Counted from the stretch's first letter, positions 53,035 to 62,494 are shown. The stretch: 64,000 nt of DNA from Sphingobium wenxiniae (GCF_007830065.1 NZ_VLKK01000009.1:1-64000), one strand, 5' to 3'. The notes: generated by a model from the letters alone, not told the origin. Program-made: numbers and translations.

Positions 53035-54300
53035 ATGAAGCTGCTCCGCGTGACCCGGCCCCTGAGCGACGTCCCAGCCCATCCGGCCCGCAACATGCGG
53101 CTGGTCGCGACGGGCATGTTGCTGCTGATGGCGGCCCTGTTCCTCGCCGCCCGCGCCACCGTCCACCTGCATCCCGCCATCGGCTTCGTCCAGGCGTTCG
53201 CCGAAGCGGCCATGGTGGGCGGCCTTGCCGACTGGTTCGCGGTGACGGCGCTGTTCCGCCATCCGCTGGGGCTGCCGATCCCGCACACCGCGATCATCCC
53301 CCGCAACAAGGACCGGATCGGCGACACGCTGGCCTTGTTCCTGCGCGACAATTTCCTGACCCCCGCCGTCGTCGCCCGGCGAATGCGGGGGCTGGACGTG
53401 GCGGCCGCGGCCGGGCGCTTCCTTTCCAGCCCCTCCGGCGGGGACGGGCGGCTGCGCGAAGGCGCGTCGCGGCTGGCGGCCGAGATATTGGAGACGCTGG
53501 ACCAGGAACGGCTGGGCGGCATGGTCAAGGGCGCGATCGGCCAGCGGCTGCGCGCGATCAACGTCGCGCCCCTGATCGGGCAGGCGCTGGAAGCCGCGAT
53601 GCGCGACGGGCGACATGCGCCGGTGATGGACGGCATCATCCGATGGGCCGACCGGACGCTGGAGGGCAATGAACATCTCATCCGCCAGATGGTGCATGAA
53701 CGCGCGGGCAAGATCATGCGCTGGACCGGACTGGACGAGAATCTGGCCAATGCGATCCTGAACGGCCTGCGCAAGCTGCTGGCCGACATGGCGGACGATC
53801 CCGGCCACGGCCTGCGCCTGAAGGCGGAGGAGGGAATGGTCAAGCTGGCTTCCGACTTGCAATTCGATATCGGGATGCAGGCGAAGGTCGCCCGCATCCG
53901 CGATGAGATTTTGGACAATCCGGCCATGCAGCGCTGGATCGACGGCATGTGGGAGCAGGCGCGCGCCGGGATGCTGCGGGCGGTGCGCGATCCCGGCAAG
54001 GCGATGGCCGGGCGGCTGGGCGAGGCGCTGAAACAGCTTGGCGAGACGCTTCAGAGCGAAGAGCGGCTGCGGCGGCCGATCAACCGCTTCGTCCGGCGCG
54101 CAGCGGTGGGCGCAACCGCCAGCTACGGCGATTCGATCGTCAAGCTGGTGAGCGAAACGGTGCGCGGCTGGGACGCCGGGACCGTTACGAACCGCCTGGA
54201 AAATGCGGTGGGTCGCGACCTGCAATATATCCGCGTCAACGGCACGTTGGTCGGCGGGCTGGTGGGGCTTGCGATCCACGCAGTCGATACGCTGTTCTGA
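53035..54300 (+). CDS. DUF445 family membrane protein
   Basis: 421 residues. Two N-terminal hydrophobic segments flank the conserved MVGGLADWFAVTALFRHPLG and IPHTAIIPRNKDRIGDTLA, which define DUF445. A long helical region follows, and the protein ends in a hydrophobic segment (NGTLVGGLVGLAIHAVDTLF). Function unknown. It starts 58 bp after the RND permease and may be in the same transcript. Confidence 0.87.
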   Translation: MKLLRVTRPLSDVPAHPARNMRLVATGMLLLMAALFLAARATVHLHPAIGFVQAFAEAAMVGGLADWFAVTALFRHPLGLPIPHTAIIPRNKDRIGDTLALFLRDNFLTPAVVARRMRGLDVAAAAGRFLSSPSGGDGRLREGASRLAAEILETLDQERLGGMVKGAIGQRLRAINVAPLIGQALEAAMRDGRHAPVMDGIIRWADRTLEGNEHLIRQMVHERAGKIMRWTGLDENLANAILNGLRKLLADMADDPGHGLRLKAEEGMVKLASDLQFDIGMQAKVARIRDEILDNPAMQRWIDGMWEQARAGMLRAVRDPGKAMAGRLGEALKQLGETLQSEERLRRPINRFVRRAAVGATASYGDSIVKLVSETVRGWDAGTVTNRLENAVGRDLQYIRVNGTLVGGLVGLAIHAVDTLF

Positions 54301-54349
54301 AAGGCCCGCCCGCGCTTCGCCTTTTGCATCCGGGCCGCTCCTGCCCTAT

Positions 54350-54814
54350 ATGAGCGCGATGGCGATTTTCCCCCGTCCGGCTTCTCCCAGGAGCGCGCTC
54401 CACGACCTGTGGAGCTATTTCCGCGCGCAACGTCCGCATAAATGGCCGATATTAGGCCTGTCCGTCGCGATCACCTGGCTGATCGTGTGGGTGTTCGTGC
54501 TGGACGCGAACACCAACACCATGCCGACGCGCAACCAGATCATCTATGTCCAGAACTGGGACGCGAGCCGGTCGGACGCCGCGATCATCCTTCAGCAGAA
54601 GATCGATCTCGCCAAGCACGAAGCCGCGCTGGAAAAGAAGCAGAAGGAAATGCAGCACGTCGCCGACATGTTCGGCATCGACTGGCGCGAGGATGAGGCG
54701 CGCAACCGCGCCCGCCGCCAGGAAGCGTTGAAGCAGATCAACGCCCAGCTCGATTCGCGTCTCGCCAGGGCGGAGGCGGCCGGAAAGCCCGTCACGGGAC
54801 CGGCCCAGCCCTGA
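54350..54814 (+). CDS. Membrane-anchored coiled-coil protein
   Basis: About 154 residues; ATG 54350 or ATG 54359. One hydrophobic segment (PILGLSVAITWLIVWVFVLDA) after a basic N-terminus anchors it with the bulk outside the cytoplasm. A heptad-rich stretch of charged residues (about 85-145: KIDLAKHEAALEKKQKEMQH and EARNRARRQEALKQINAQLD) predicts a coiled coil. Not assigned to a family. It ends 8 bp before ribD, so it may lead the riboflavin operon. Confidence 0.72.
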   Translation: MSAMAIFPRPASPRSALHDLWSYFRAQRPHKWPILGLSVAITWLIVWVFVLDANTNTMPTRNQIIYVQNWDASRSDAAIILQQKIDLAKHEAALEKKQKEMQHVADMFGIDWREDEARNRARRQEALKQINAQLDSRLARAEAAGKPVTGPAQP

Positions 54815-54822
54815 CCGCCGCG

Positions 54823-55824
54823 ATGCCGCCCGCCGACCCGATGACCGACCCGGCCGAAGACCGGCGCTTCATGGCGGCCGCCATCGCCCTGTCGGAACGT
54901 GGGCGGGGCCTTTCCACCCCCAATCCCAATGTCGGCTGCCTGATCGTCAGGGACGGGCGCGTCGTGGGACGCGGCTGGACGCAGAAGGGCGGGCGTCCCC
55001 ATGCCGAAGCGCAGGCGCTGGAGCAGGCGATGGACCGGGCGCACGGCGCGACCGCCTATGTGACGCTGGAACCCTGTTTTCACCTGTCGCCGCGCGGGCC
55101 GCGCTGCGCCGACCTGCTGGCGCGCGCGGGCATCCGGCGCGCGGTCATCGCGTTGCGCGATCCCGATCCGCGCACCAACGGCCAGGGCGCGGCATGGCTG
55201 CGCGACCATGGCGTCGCGGTCGAAATGGGGCTGATGGAAACGCAAGCCCGTGCCGCGATGGCCGGTTTCGTGCTGCGGCAGACCAGGGGACGGCCCGCCG
55301 TCACCTTGAAGCTGGGCCTGTCGCTCGACGGCCGCATCGCCCTGCCCGATGGATCGAGCCGCTGGATCACCGGGCCGGACGCGCGCGCGCACGCCCATCT
55401 GGAGCGGGCGCGGCATGACGCCATCTTGGTCGGCGGCGGCACATTGCGCTGCGATGCGCCGCGGCTCGATGTGCGGTTGCCGGGGATGGAAAGCCGCTCG
55501 CCCCGCCGCATCCTGCTCAGCCGGGGCGAAGCGCCTTCGGGCTGGGAGCGGATCAAGCGGCCGGAGGATATTGCCGCGCTGGACCGGGTCGATCATCTGC
55601 TGGTGGAGGGCGGCGCGCAGACGGCGGCGGCTTTTTTGCGGGCCGGGCTGGTCGACCGGCTGCTGCTCTACCGCGCGCCGATCCTGATCGGCGAAGGATT
55701 GCCCGGCATCGGCGACATCGGCCTTGCCGACCTGGCTCAAGCGCATGGGCGTTGGGCGCTGGCGGACGAAAGACATTTGGGCGTGGACCGGCTGGAGGTT
55801 TACGCGGCGGCGCGCAGCGCCTAA
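54823..55824 (+). CDS. ribD: Riboflavin biosynthesis deaminase/reductase
   Basis: 333 residues, two domains. The deaminase (about 10-150) has zinc motifs HAEAQAL and EPCFHLSPRGPRCADLL after PNPNVGCLIV. The reductase (about 155-333) has VTLKLGLSLDGRIALPDG, SRWITGPDARAHAHLERARHD and VEGGAQTAAAFLRAGLVD. It makes 5-amino-6-ribitylamino-uracil phosphate. The usual EPCSHxG has become EPCFHLS, a mild change outside the metal ligands. Start may also be ATG 54841. First gene of ribD-ribE-ribB-ribH. Confidence 0.95.
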   Translation: MPPADPMTDPAEDRRFMAAAIALSERGRGLSTPNPNVGCLIVRDGRVVGRGWTQKGGRPHAEAQALEQAMDRAHGATAYVTLEPCFHLSPRGPRCADLLARAGIRRAVIALRDPDPRTNGQGAAWLRDHGVAVEMGLMETQARAAMAGFVLRQTRGRPAVTLKLGLSLDGRIALPDGSSRWITGPDARAHAHLERARHDAILVGGGTLRCDAPRLDVRLPGMESRSPRRILLSRGEAPSGWERIKRPEDIAALDRVDHLLVEGGAQTAAAFLRAGLVDRLLLYRAPILIGEGLPGIGDIGLADLAQAHGRWALADERHLGVDRLEVYAAARSA

Positions 55825-55863
55825 GCCGCTGGGAAATCTTTCGACGTTCAGGACCATCGACCC

Positions 55864-56478
55864 ATGTTCACCGGCATCATCACCGACATCGGCACCATAA
55901 GCTCCATCGAGCAGCACGGCGACCTGCGGCTGGTCATCGGTTGCGGTTATGACATGGAAAGCGTCGCGATCGGCGCTTCCATCGCCTGTTCGGGCGCTTG
56001 CCTGACGGTGGTGGAAAAAGGCGCGGACTGGTTCGCCGTCGACATGTCCGCCGAAACGGTTGCGCGCACCGCGCCGGGCCTGTGGCGGCAGGGCGGCAAG
56101 CTCAATCTGGAACGCGCGCTCAAGGTGGGCGACGAACTGGGCGGGCATATCGTGACGGGCCATGTGGACGGCGTGGGCATTTTGGTGTCGGCCACCCCGG
56201 AAGGGGATTCCATCCGCCTCGTCATCCGCGCGCCTGCCGAGCTTGCGCCATCGCTCGCGGCCAAGGGCTCGATCACGGTCGACGGCATTTCGCTGACCGT
56301 GAACGGTGTGGAGGACCAGCCTGACGGCTCGGTGCATTTCGGCCTCAACATCATACCGCATACGGCGGCGGCAACCACGCTGGGAACATTGCCCGCAAAT
56401 CGTTCCTTCAATCTGGAGATCGACGTGCTGGCGCGTTATCTCGACCGGATGCAGTCGCTTCGCGCGCGCACAATGTGA
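55864..56478 (+). CDS. ribE: Riboflavin synthase, alpha subunit
   Basis: 204 residues made of two lumazine-binding barrels. MFTGIITDIGTISSIEQHGD opens the first, with SIACSGACLTVVE and FAVDMSAETVARTA; the second begins at GHIVTGHVDGVG and contains SITVDGISLTVNGV. It dismutates two lumazines to riboflavin. 39 bp after ribD. A perfect palindrome starts 14 bp after its stop. Confidence 0.95.
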   Translation: MFTGIITDIGTISSIEQHGDLRLVIGCGYDMESVAIGASIACSGACLTVVEKGADWFAVDMSAETVARTAPGLWRQGGKLNLERALKVGDELGGHIVTGHVDGVGILVSATPEGDSIRLVIRAPAELAPSLAAKGSITVDGISLTVNGVEDQPDGSVHFGLNIIPHTAAATTLGTLPANRSFNLEIDVLARYLDRMQSLRARTM

Positions 56479-56491
56479 CTTCCTCTTGCAA

Positions 56492-56509
56492 TCATCACAT
56501 CGCAATGTG
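56492..56509. promoter_or_regulatory. Perfect palindrome upstream of ribB
   Basis: ATCACAT (56492-56498), CGCA, ATGTGAT (56503-56509) is an exact 7+7 bp inverted repeat 41 bp before the chosen ribB start. A related half-site ATGTGA lies at 56471-56476, 32 bp upstream of the right arm. It looks like an operator but could also form an RNA hairpin. The protein encoded just downstream carries a helix-turn-helix. Confidence 0.5.
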
Positions 56510-56550
56510 ATATGATCCCGATGTCCGTTCCGGACGAGGAGTCGCTTTCC

Positions 56551-57837
56551 ATGTCTGCCGCGCTTATCGACACGCTCCGCTCCCTTGTGACCGAAGGGGG
56601 CATGTCCCGTTCCGGCTTGGCCCGCGCCGCCGGGCTTCACGCCAACAGCCTCCGCCGTTTGGGTGAGGCGGACTGGAATCCGACCGCGGAAACGCTGGGC
56701 AAGCTGGAAAATTACCTCCAGCGGCGCGAAGGCGGCACCGCCCTCGCCAGCCCGGAAGAGATTATCAACGAAGCCCGCAACGGCCGCATGTTCATCCTGG
56801 TCGATGACGAGGACCGGGAGAATGAAGGCGATCTGGTCATTCCCGCGCAGATGGCGACGCCCGATGCGATCAACTTCATGGCGACGCATGGCCGCGGCCT
56901 CATCTGCCTGGCGCTGACCAAAAGCCGGGTGGACGAGCTGGGCCTGGACCTCATGAGCCGCAATAACGGCACGCGGCATGAAACCGCCTTCACCGTGTCG
57001 ATCGAGGCGCGCGAGGGCGTCACCACCGGCATCAGCGCCGCCGACCGCGCCCGCACCATTTCCGTCGCCATCGACGGTTCGAAAAGCCGCGACGACATCG
57101 TGACGCCGGGGCATGTCTTTCCGCTGGTCGCCAAGGATGGCGGCGTTCTGGTCCGCACGGGCCACACCGAAGCGGCGGTCGACGTGGCCCGGCTCGCCGG
57201 TCTCAATCCTTCAGGCGTCATCTGCGAAGTGATGAAGGATGATGGGAGCATGGCGCGCCTCGACGACCTCATCCCCTTCGCGCAGAAGCACGGGATGAAG
57301 ATCGGCACGATCCGCGACCTCATCGCCTATCGCCGCCGCCACGATCACATGGTCGAACGGCGCGCGGAAACGACCTTCACCAGCAAATGGGGCGGCGATT
57401 GGAAAGCGATCAGCTTCTACAACAAGGCGACCCAGACCGATCAGCTCGTGCTGCAAAAAGGGCATATCGTGCCGGATCAGCCCACGCTGGTCCGTATGCA
57501 CCAGATGTCGATCCTGGACGACATCTATGGCGCGACTGGGCCGCGCGGCGAGCTGTTGTCACGCTCGATGGAAATCATCGGCGAGGAAGGCGCGGGCATC
57601 ATCGTCGCCCTCACCATCCGGGGCAGCACGTCGGAATTCATCACGCGCTTCCTGGAGCATCATGCGGGCAAGACCAGTGCGGGCATGGACGAGCTGCGCG
57701 ACTATGGCGTGGGCGCGCAGATCCTTGCCGAACTGGGCGTGCATGACATGATCCTGCTCACCAACAGCAACCACAGCCTCGTTGCGCTGGACGGTTACGA
57801 CCTGGCCGTCGTCGGCCAGCACCCCATCGATCTTTAG
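56551..57837 (+). CDS. ribB: HTH-RibB-RibX: DHBP synthase with helix-turn-helix and degenerate GTP cyclohydrolase II domain
   Basis: 428 residues from ATG 56551 (GAGGAG 9 nt upstream). Residues about 1-60 form a small helix-turn-helix ([20 protein letters not shown] and [14 protein letters not shown]). Residues about 65-270 are 3,4-dihydroxy-2-butanone 4-phosphate synthase, with the [15 protein letters not shown] acidic loop and TPGHVFPL. Residues about 285-428 match GTP cyclohydrolase II in outline ([20 protein letters not shown]) but the three zinc cysteines are gone: the usual SECLTGDxxxSxRCDCG region is [19 protein letters not shown]. So it should make only the DHBP half, as in RibBX proteins. 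A separate RibA is needed elsewhere. Confidence 0.92.
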   Translation: MSAALIDTLRSLVTEGGMSRSGLARAAGLHANSLRRLGEADWNPTAETLGKLENYLQRREGGTALASPEEIINEARNGRMFILVDDEDRENEGDLVIPAQMATPDAINFMATHGRGLICLALTKSRVDELGLDLMSRNNGTRHETAFTVSIEAREGVTTGISAADRARTISVAIDGSKSRDDIVTPGHVFPLVAKDGGVLVRTGHTEAAVDVARLAGLNPSGVICEVMKDDGSMARLDDLIPFAQKHGMKIGTIRDLIAYRRRHDHMVERRAETTFTSKWGGDWKAISFYNKATQTDQLVLQKGHIVPDQPTLVRMHQMSILDDIYGATGPRGELLSRSMEIIGEEGAGIIVALTIRGSTSEFITRFLEHHAGKTSAGMDELRDYGVGAQILAELGVHDMILLTNSNHSLVALDGYDLAVVGQHPIDL

Positions 57838-57851
57838 AAAGGAAAGCAGGC

Positions 57852-58274
57852 ATGGCGAAGTTCCTGATCGTCGAAGCGCGCTTCTACGACCATCTCAACG
57901 ACCTGCTGATCGAAGGCGCGGGCGCCGCGCTGGAGGAAGCCGGGCACAAATATGACGTGATCACCGTGCCCGGCGCGCTGGAGATTCCCGGCGCGATCGC
58001 ACTGGCGGCGGAAAGCGGGCGCTATGACGGCTTCGTCGGCATCGGCGTGGTGATCCGCGGCGAGACCTATCATTTCGAAATCGTGTCGAACGAAAGCGCG
58101 CGCGGCCTGATGGCGCTCAGCATGGACGGCATCGCGATCGGCAACGGCATCCTGACGGTCGAGAACGAAGCGCAGGCGCTGACCCGCGCCCGCCGCGCCG
58201 AAAAGGACAAGGGTGGCGAGGCGGCCAGGGCCGCCATCGCCATGCTCAAATTGCGGGAGCAGTTCGGGGGCTGA
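57852..58274 (+). CDS. ribH: 6,7-dimethyl-8-ribityllumazine synthase
   Basis: 140 residues. It condenses the RibD product with DHBP. Key segments: [17 protein letters not shown] at the N-terminus with the aromatic residue stacking on substrate, [14 protein letters not shown], and [20 protein letters not shown] with the catalytic His. 14 bp after ribB, with a GAAAGGA ribosome binding site. Last gene of the operon. Confidence 0.95.
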   Translation: MAKFLIVEARFYDHLNDLLIEGAGAALEEAGHKYDVITVPGALEIPGAIALAAESGRYDGFVGIGVVIRGETYHFEIVSNESARGLMALSMDGIAIGNGILTVENEAQALTRARRAEKDKGGEAARAAIAMLKLREQFGG

Positions 58275-58308
58275 ACCTCCGGACGATGGAAGGAAAGGGG
58301 CGGAGACC

Positions 58309-59397
58309 TTACAGCCTGTGCACCCAGTTGGCCGGGTCCGCCACCGTGCCGCGCTGGATGCCGGTAAGGTCGACGCGCAGCGATTCGGTCACCATGCCGC
58401 CGTCGCCATTGCCGATGGTGAAATCGCCCTCGACGCTCTTCACCGTGCCGATAGGGGTCACGACCGCCGCCGTGCCGCAGGCGAAGGCTTCGCGCAGCCT
58501 GCCGCTGGCCGCGTCCGCGCGCCACTGGGCGAAGCTGTAGGGTTCCTCGCGCACGTCATGGCCCTTGGCGCGGGCCAGCGTCATGATGCTGTCGCGGGTG
58601 ATGCCGGGCAGGATCGTGCCGAGCGGCGGGGTGACGATCGCCCCGTCCTCCATCACGAAGAAGATGTTCATGCCGCCCAGTTCCTCGACCCACTTATGCT
58701 CCGCGGCGTCGAGGAAGACGACCTGATCGCAGCCATGCTTGCTGGCTTCGGCCTGCGCGATAAGGGAAGCGGCATAGTTGCCGCCGCACTTGGCCGCGCC
58801 CGTGCCGCCGGGTGCGGCGCGGGTATAATGTTCCGATACCCAGAGGCTGACCGCTTTCTTGCCGCCCTTGAAATAGGCGCCGGCGGGCGAGGCGATGACG
58901 CAGAAGATATACTCGTTCGCCGGACGCACGCCGAGAAAGGCTTCGCTCGCGAACATGAAGGGGCGCATGTAGAGGCTTCCCTCGCCGCCCGGTATCCAGC
59001 CCGCGTCGATCTTCGCCAGTTGTTCGACCGCTTCCAGGAACAGGTCTTCGGGAATGGGGGGCATCGCCATGCGATGCGCCGATTCGTTGAAGCGGCGGGC
59101 ATTTTCCTCCGGCCGGAACATGGCGATGCTGCCGTCGGCGAGGCGATAGGCCTTCATCCCTTCGAATATCTCCTGCGCGTAATGCAGCACGGCGCAGGCG
59201 GGATCGAGCAGGAACGGTTCGCGCGGGCCGAGCGCGGCGCTGTGCCAGCCCTGTCCCTCTGTATAGCGGATCGTCACCATATGATCGGTGTGGATGCGGC
59301 CGAAGCCGGGGTCTTCCAGCAATACGGCGCGCTGGTCAGCCGCCACAGCCCTGCTGTTCCGAGTGACGGTGAAGCGCGATGTCTGCTGGACGTCCAT
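58309..59397 (-). CDS. ilvE: Branched-chain amino acid aminotransferase
   Basis: A 362-residue PLP enzyme of fold class IV for the last step of Leu, Ile and Val synthesis. The Schiff-base lysine is in GGTGAAKCGGNYAASL; EIFEGMKAYR, YMRPFMFASE and ELGGMNIFFV are family-specific. The longer form, closer to eukaryotic BCATs, is common in alphaproteobacteria. It converges with ribH (34-bp gap). Confidence 0.95.
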   Translation of the reverse strand: MDVQQTSRFTVTRNSRAVAADQRAVLLEDPGFGRIHTDHMVTIRYTEGQGWHSAALGPREPFLLDPACAVLHYAQEIFEGMKAYRLADGSIAMFRPEENARRFNESAHRMAMPPIPEDLFLEAVEQLAKIDAGWIPGGEGSLYMRPFMFASEAFLGVRPANEYIFCVIASPAGAYFKGGKKAVSLWVSEHYTRAAPGGTGAAKCGGNYAASLIAQAEASKHGCDQVVFLDAAEHKWVEELGGMNIFFVMEDGAIVTPPLGTILPGITRDSIMTLARAKGHDVREEPYSFAQWRADAASGRLREAFACGTAAVVTPIGTVKSVEGDFTIGNGDGGMVTESLRVDLTGIQRGTVADPANWVHRL

Positions 59398-59536
59398 AAT
59401 AGTTACTCCTTCGGCCTGGACGCGCGCCCTATGTCACAAAGCAGGCCGCGAAACAATGTTGCGCAAAGGATTTGAGGCCTTTGGATGACGAATGGACCGC
59501 TTGCGCTTTGGTGGAGGGCGGCTATCCCGCTCTCCC

Positions 59537-60550
59537 ATGCACTTCTTTTCCGACAACGCCACGCCCGTCTGTCCGCCCGTGATGGCCGCCATCGCCGCCG
59601 CCGATCGCGCGGATCACGGCTATGACGGGGACGGCTGGAGCGCGCGGCTGGACGGAGCCTTTTCCGACCTGTTCGGCGTGCCGGTGAAAGCCATGTGGGT
59701 GGCGAGCGGCACGGCGGCGAACAGCATCGCGCTTGCCTGCCTCTGCCCGCCCTATGGCGGCATCATCGCGCATGAGGAGGCTCATGTCGCGGTGGACGAA
59801 TGCGGCGCGCCGGGGTTCTTCACCCATGGCGCAAGCCTGATGACGCTGCCGGGCGAAGGCGCGAAGCTGTCGCCTGACGCGGTGCGGGAACGGCTGAGGG
59901 CGATCCGCCCGGACGTGCACCAGATCCCCGCGCGGGCGATCAGCATCACCAATGCGACCGAATATGGGCTGGTCTACACGCCCGATGAAGTCGCGGCGCT
60001 GGGCGATGTGGCGAAGGATCACGGGCTGGGCCTGCATATGGATGGGGCGCGATTCGCCAATGCGGTGGCGCATCTGGGTTGCCATCCGAGCGATGTCACA
60101 GGACGCGCGGGCGTCGATGTGCTGAGTTTCGGCTGCGTCAAGAATGGCGGCATGGTGGGTGAGGCGCTGGTCTTCTTCGGCGCGCAGGCGGAGGCGCGGG
60201 CGGCGGAAGCGGCCCGCTGGCGCAAGCGGTCGGGGCATCTCCTTTCCAAGGGGCGCTATCTGGCCGCGCAAATTCTCGCGCTGCTGGAGGATGACCTGTG
60301 GCTGGCCAATGCGCGTGCGGCCAATGCCGCGGCGCAGGCACTGGCGGCGGGCGCGGGGACAAGGCTCATGCAGCCGGTAGAGGCCAATGAGCTGTTCCTG
60401 CGGCTGACGGCAGAGGAAGCAGCCAGCCTGCGCGCGCAAGGCTTCGACTTCCACGACTGGGGCGAAGGGGCGGCGCGGATCGTCACCAACTGGTCGCAGG
60501 ATGCGGCCGGCGTCGCGCCGCTTGCCGATGCGCTGCGGAAGCTTGGCTGA
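59537..60550 (+). CDS. ltaE: Low-specificity L-threonine aldolase family protein
   Basis: About 337 residues from ATG 59537. Fold-type I PLP enzyme: FFSDNATPVCPPVMAAI at the start, WVASGTAANSIAL for the phosphate loop, LHMDGARFANAVAHLG with the Asp that holds the pyridine, and lysine in SFGCVKNGGMVG. It splits threonine or related beta-hydroxy amino acids to glycine. No clear ribosome binding site was found at this ATG. It shares its TGA with the ATG of the following transporter. Confidence 0.88.
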   Translation: MHFFSDNATPVCPPVMAAIAAADRADHGYDGDGWSARLDGAFSDLFGVPVKAMWVASGTAANSIALACLCPPYGGIIAHEEAHVAVDECGAPGFFTHGASLMTLPGEGAKLSPDAVRERLRAIRPDVHQIPARAISITNATEYGLVYTPDEVAALGDVAKDHGLGLHMDGARFANAVAHLGCHPSDVTGRAGVDVLSFGCVKNGGMVGEALVFFGAQAEARAAEAARWRKRSGHLLSKGRYLAAQILALLEDDLWLANARAANAAAQALAAGAGTRLMQPVEANELFLRLTAEEAASLRAQGFDFHDWGEGAARIVTNWSQDAAGVAPLADALRKLG

Positions 60551-61446
60551 TGGCGCAACAGGCAAGGGGCGGAGTCGTCCTGCCCTTCATCCTCGTCACG
60601 CTGATCTGGAGTTCGACCTGGATCGTGATTCGCGATCAGCTTTCGGCGGTGCCGCCAAGCTGGTCGGTCTGCTACCGCTTTCTGGTCGCCGGGGCCGCTA
60701 TGGCACTGTTCGCGACGGTGCGCAGGGTGCCGCTGCGCCTGCCGCCTGAGGGGATCGCCTTTGCCGCGATGCTGGGGCTGGCGCAGTTCGTGCTCAATTT
60801 CAACTTCGTCTATCGCGCGGAACATTATCTGACCTCCGGCGTGGTCGCGACCGTCTATGCGATGCTGCTGATCCCCAACAGCATCCTTGCGTGGATCGCC
60901 TTCCGCCAGCCGGTGAGCCGCGCCTTCATGGTCGGATCGGCCATAGCCATCGCGGGGATCGTGCTGCTGCTGGTGAAGGAATATCGCGCGGCGGAGATTG
61001 CGCCCGGCGCGGTGGTGCTGGGTGTGGCGCTCAGCATCGCGGGGCTGTTCAGCGCGTCGGCGGCCAATGTCATGCAGGGGATGCGGGTCGCCCGCCGCCT
61101 GCCGATGGTAGCGGTGCTGGCCTGGGCGATGCTGATCGGCGGCGCGATGGACGCTGCCTATGCCTGGATCACGGCGGGTCCGCCGGTGATGGAATGGCGC
61201 GCGGCCTATGTGCTCGGCATAGCCTGGCTGGCAATCGCGGGATCGGTGGTTTCCTTCCCGCTCTATTTCCAGTTGATCCAGCGTATCGGCGCGGCGCGCG
61301 CGGCCTATAGCGGCGTGCTGATCCCGGTGATCGCGATGCTGATCTCCACGGCGGCGGAGGGCTATCGCTGGACCGCGCTGTCCATTGCCGGAGCGGTGCT
61401 GGCGGTCGTCGGCATGACCATCGCGCTGCGGGCGAAGGAGGGTTAG
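60550..61446 (+). CDS. EamA/DMT family transporter
   Basis: 298 residues, ten hydrophobic helices in two EamA repeats. It opens VVLPFILVTLIWSSTWIVI, the usual first helix, and the second repeat starts near LGVALSIAGLFSASAAN. Members export amino acids or other metabolites. ATG 60550 overlaps the TGA of the threonine aldolase-like gene, so a shared metabolic role in amino acid handling is likely but unproven. Confidence 0.9.
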   Translation: MAQQARGGVVLPFILVTLIWSSTWIVIRDQLSAVPPSWSVCYRFLVAGAAMALFATVRRVPLRLPPEGIAFAAMLGLAQFVLNFNFVYRAEHYLTSGVVATVYAMLLIPNSILAWIAFRQPVSRAFMVGSAIAIAGIVLLLVKEYRAAEIAPGAVVLGVALSIAGLFSASAANVMQGMRVARRLPMVAVLAWAMLIGGAMDAAYAWITAGPPVMEWRAAYVLGIAWLAIAGSVVSFPLYFQLIQRIGAARAAYSGVLIPVIAMLISTAAEGYRWTALSIAGAVLAVVGMTIALRAKEG

Positions 61447-61598
61447 CGGCGCGCGTCGGGCACATAGCCCCGCTTTGCCGCATCCACGCGGGCGAGCAGG
61501 CTGGCGATGGGTTCGGGCTTGCGCGGCGCACGGACGGGCATGGAGAGGCGGCTCATGCGGTGGCTGAGCGCGGCGAAAGCAGTTTCGATTGAGTCCAT
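61443..61598 (-). CDS. Small hypothetical protein
   Basis: 51 residues from ATG 61598: MDSIETAFAALSHRMSRLSM then a basic, proline-containing tail ending PDARR. GC-biased third positions favour a real gene. It overlaps the end of the EamA gene by 4 bp in convergent orientation. No family recognised; an upstream extension of the frame looks non-coding. Confidence 0.5.
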   Translation of the reverse strand: MDSIETAFAALSHRMSRLSMPVRAPRKPEPIASLLARVDAAKRGYVPDARR

Positions 61599-61687
61599 CT
61601 GTCCGATCCCGTGGCGGTGAGGCCCACGCTTTCGGGCCGCCATGGTTAAGGAAGAGTAACCATAAGGGCGCCGATGCGGCGAGCCGT

Positions 61688-62494
61688 TCAGCTTTCCTCC
61701 GCGAGGCAGGCGGTCAGTCCCTCGCAATAGGTCGGATAGCGCGGTTTCCAGCCCAGCAGGCGCCTGGCCCGCCCGTTCGCGACGCGGCGGTTTTCGGCGT
61801 AGAAAGCGCGGGCCATGGGGGAGAGGTTCGCCTCCCCCAGCGTCAGCAGCGGCGGCAGGGGCTTGTCGAGCAATGCGCAGGCTGCCTCTATCACGGCATT
61901 GTGCGGCGCGGGCAGGTCGTCGGCCAGATTATAGACGCCCGGCGGCCTATCGAAGGAGGCGATGACGCCCGCCACGATATCATCCACATGCACGCGGCTG
62001 AAAACCTGTCCGGGCAGGTCGATGCGGTGCGCCTCCCCTCGCCCTACCCGGTCCAGCGCACTGCGGCCGGGACCATAGATGCCGGGCAGGCGGAAGCGGC
62101 GCATGTCGGCGCGAAGCGCGCCCCATGCCAGATCGGCCTCCGTGCGGGCTGTGCGGCGGCCCTGGCCCATGGGGCTGGCTTCGTCGACCCATGCGCCGCC
62201 CGTGTCGCCATAGACGCCGGTGGAGGAGAGATAACCGGCCCAGAGCGCGGGTGCTGCGGCGATGGCCGCGCCGTAACGGGCGAGGACCGGATCGCCTTCC
62301 CCATCCGGGGGGACGGAGGAAAGGATATGCGTTGTGCCGGCGATGGCGGCATGGACGGCGGCTTCATCGGCAAAGGCGAGCGCTTCGGGACCAGCCGTGC
62401 GGCGCACCCCCGTGACCTGCCAGCCCTGTGCGCGCAGCCGTCCGGCCAGGCGCGCGGCGGTATAGCCCAGCCCCAGGATCAGCATATGCGGCAT
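61688..62494 (-). CDS. SDR-family NAD(P)-dependent epimerase/dehydratase-like protein
   Basis: 268 residues from ATG 62494. Nucleotide loop LILGLGYTAARLAGRL is of the GxGxxxA type, followed by TSTGVYGD-like STGVYGDTGGAWVDE and RLPGIYGPGRSALDR, then FSRVHVDDIVAGV. This is the YeeZ-like branch of extended SDRs, whose substrate is unknown. It ends the minus-strand block that begins with the suf genes but is separated from sufA by only 19 bp. Confidence 0.85.
   Translation of the reverse strand: MPHMLILGLGYTAARLAGRLRAQGWQVTGVRRTAGPEALAFADEAAVHAAIAGTTHILSSVPPDGEGDPVLARYGAAIAAAPALWAGYLSSTGVYGDTGGAWVDEASPMGQGRRTARTEADLAWGALRADMRRFRLPGIYGPGRSALDRVGRGEAHRIDLPGQVFSRVHVDDIVAGVIASFDRPPGVYNLADDLPAPHNAVIEAACALLDKPLPPLLTLGEANLSPMARAFYAENRRVANGRARRLLGWKPRYPTYCEGLTACLAEES

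Noticed and set aside
50917-54279. 1120-codon open frame antisense to the RND permease and DUF445 gene
   Set aside because: Spans two recognised genes on the other strand; composition is that of a shadow frame, rich in Arg, His and Gln.
54592-57165. 857-codon open frame antisense to the riboflavin genes
   Set aside because: Crosses four genes that have clear motifs on the plus strand.
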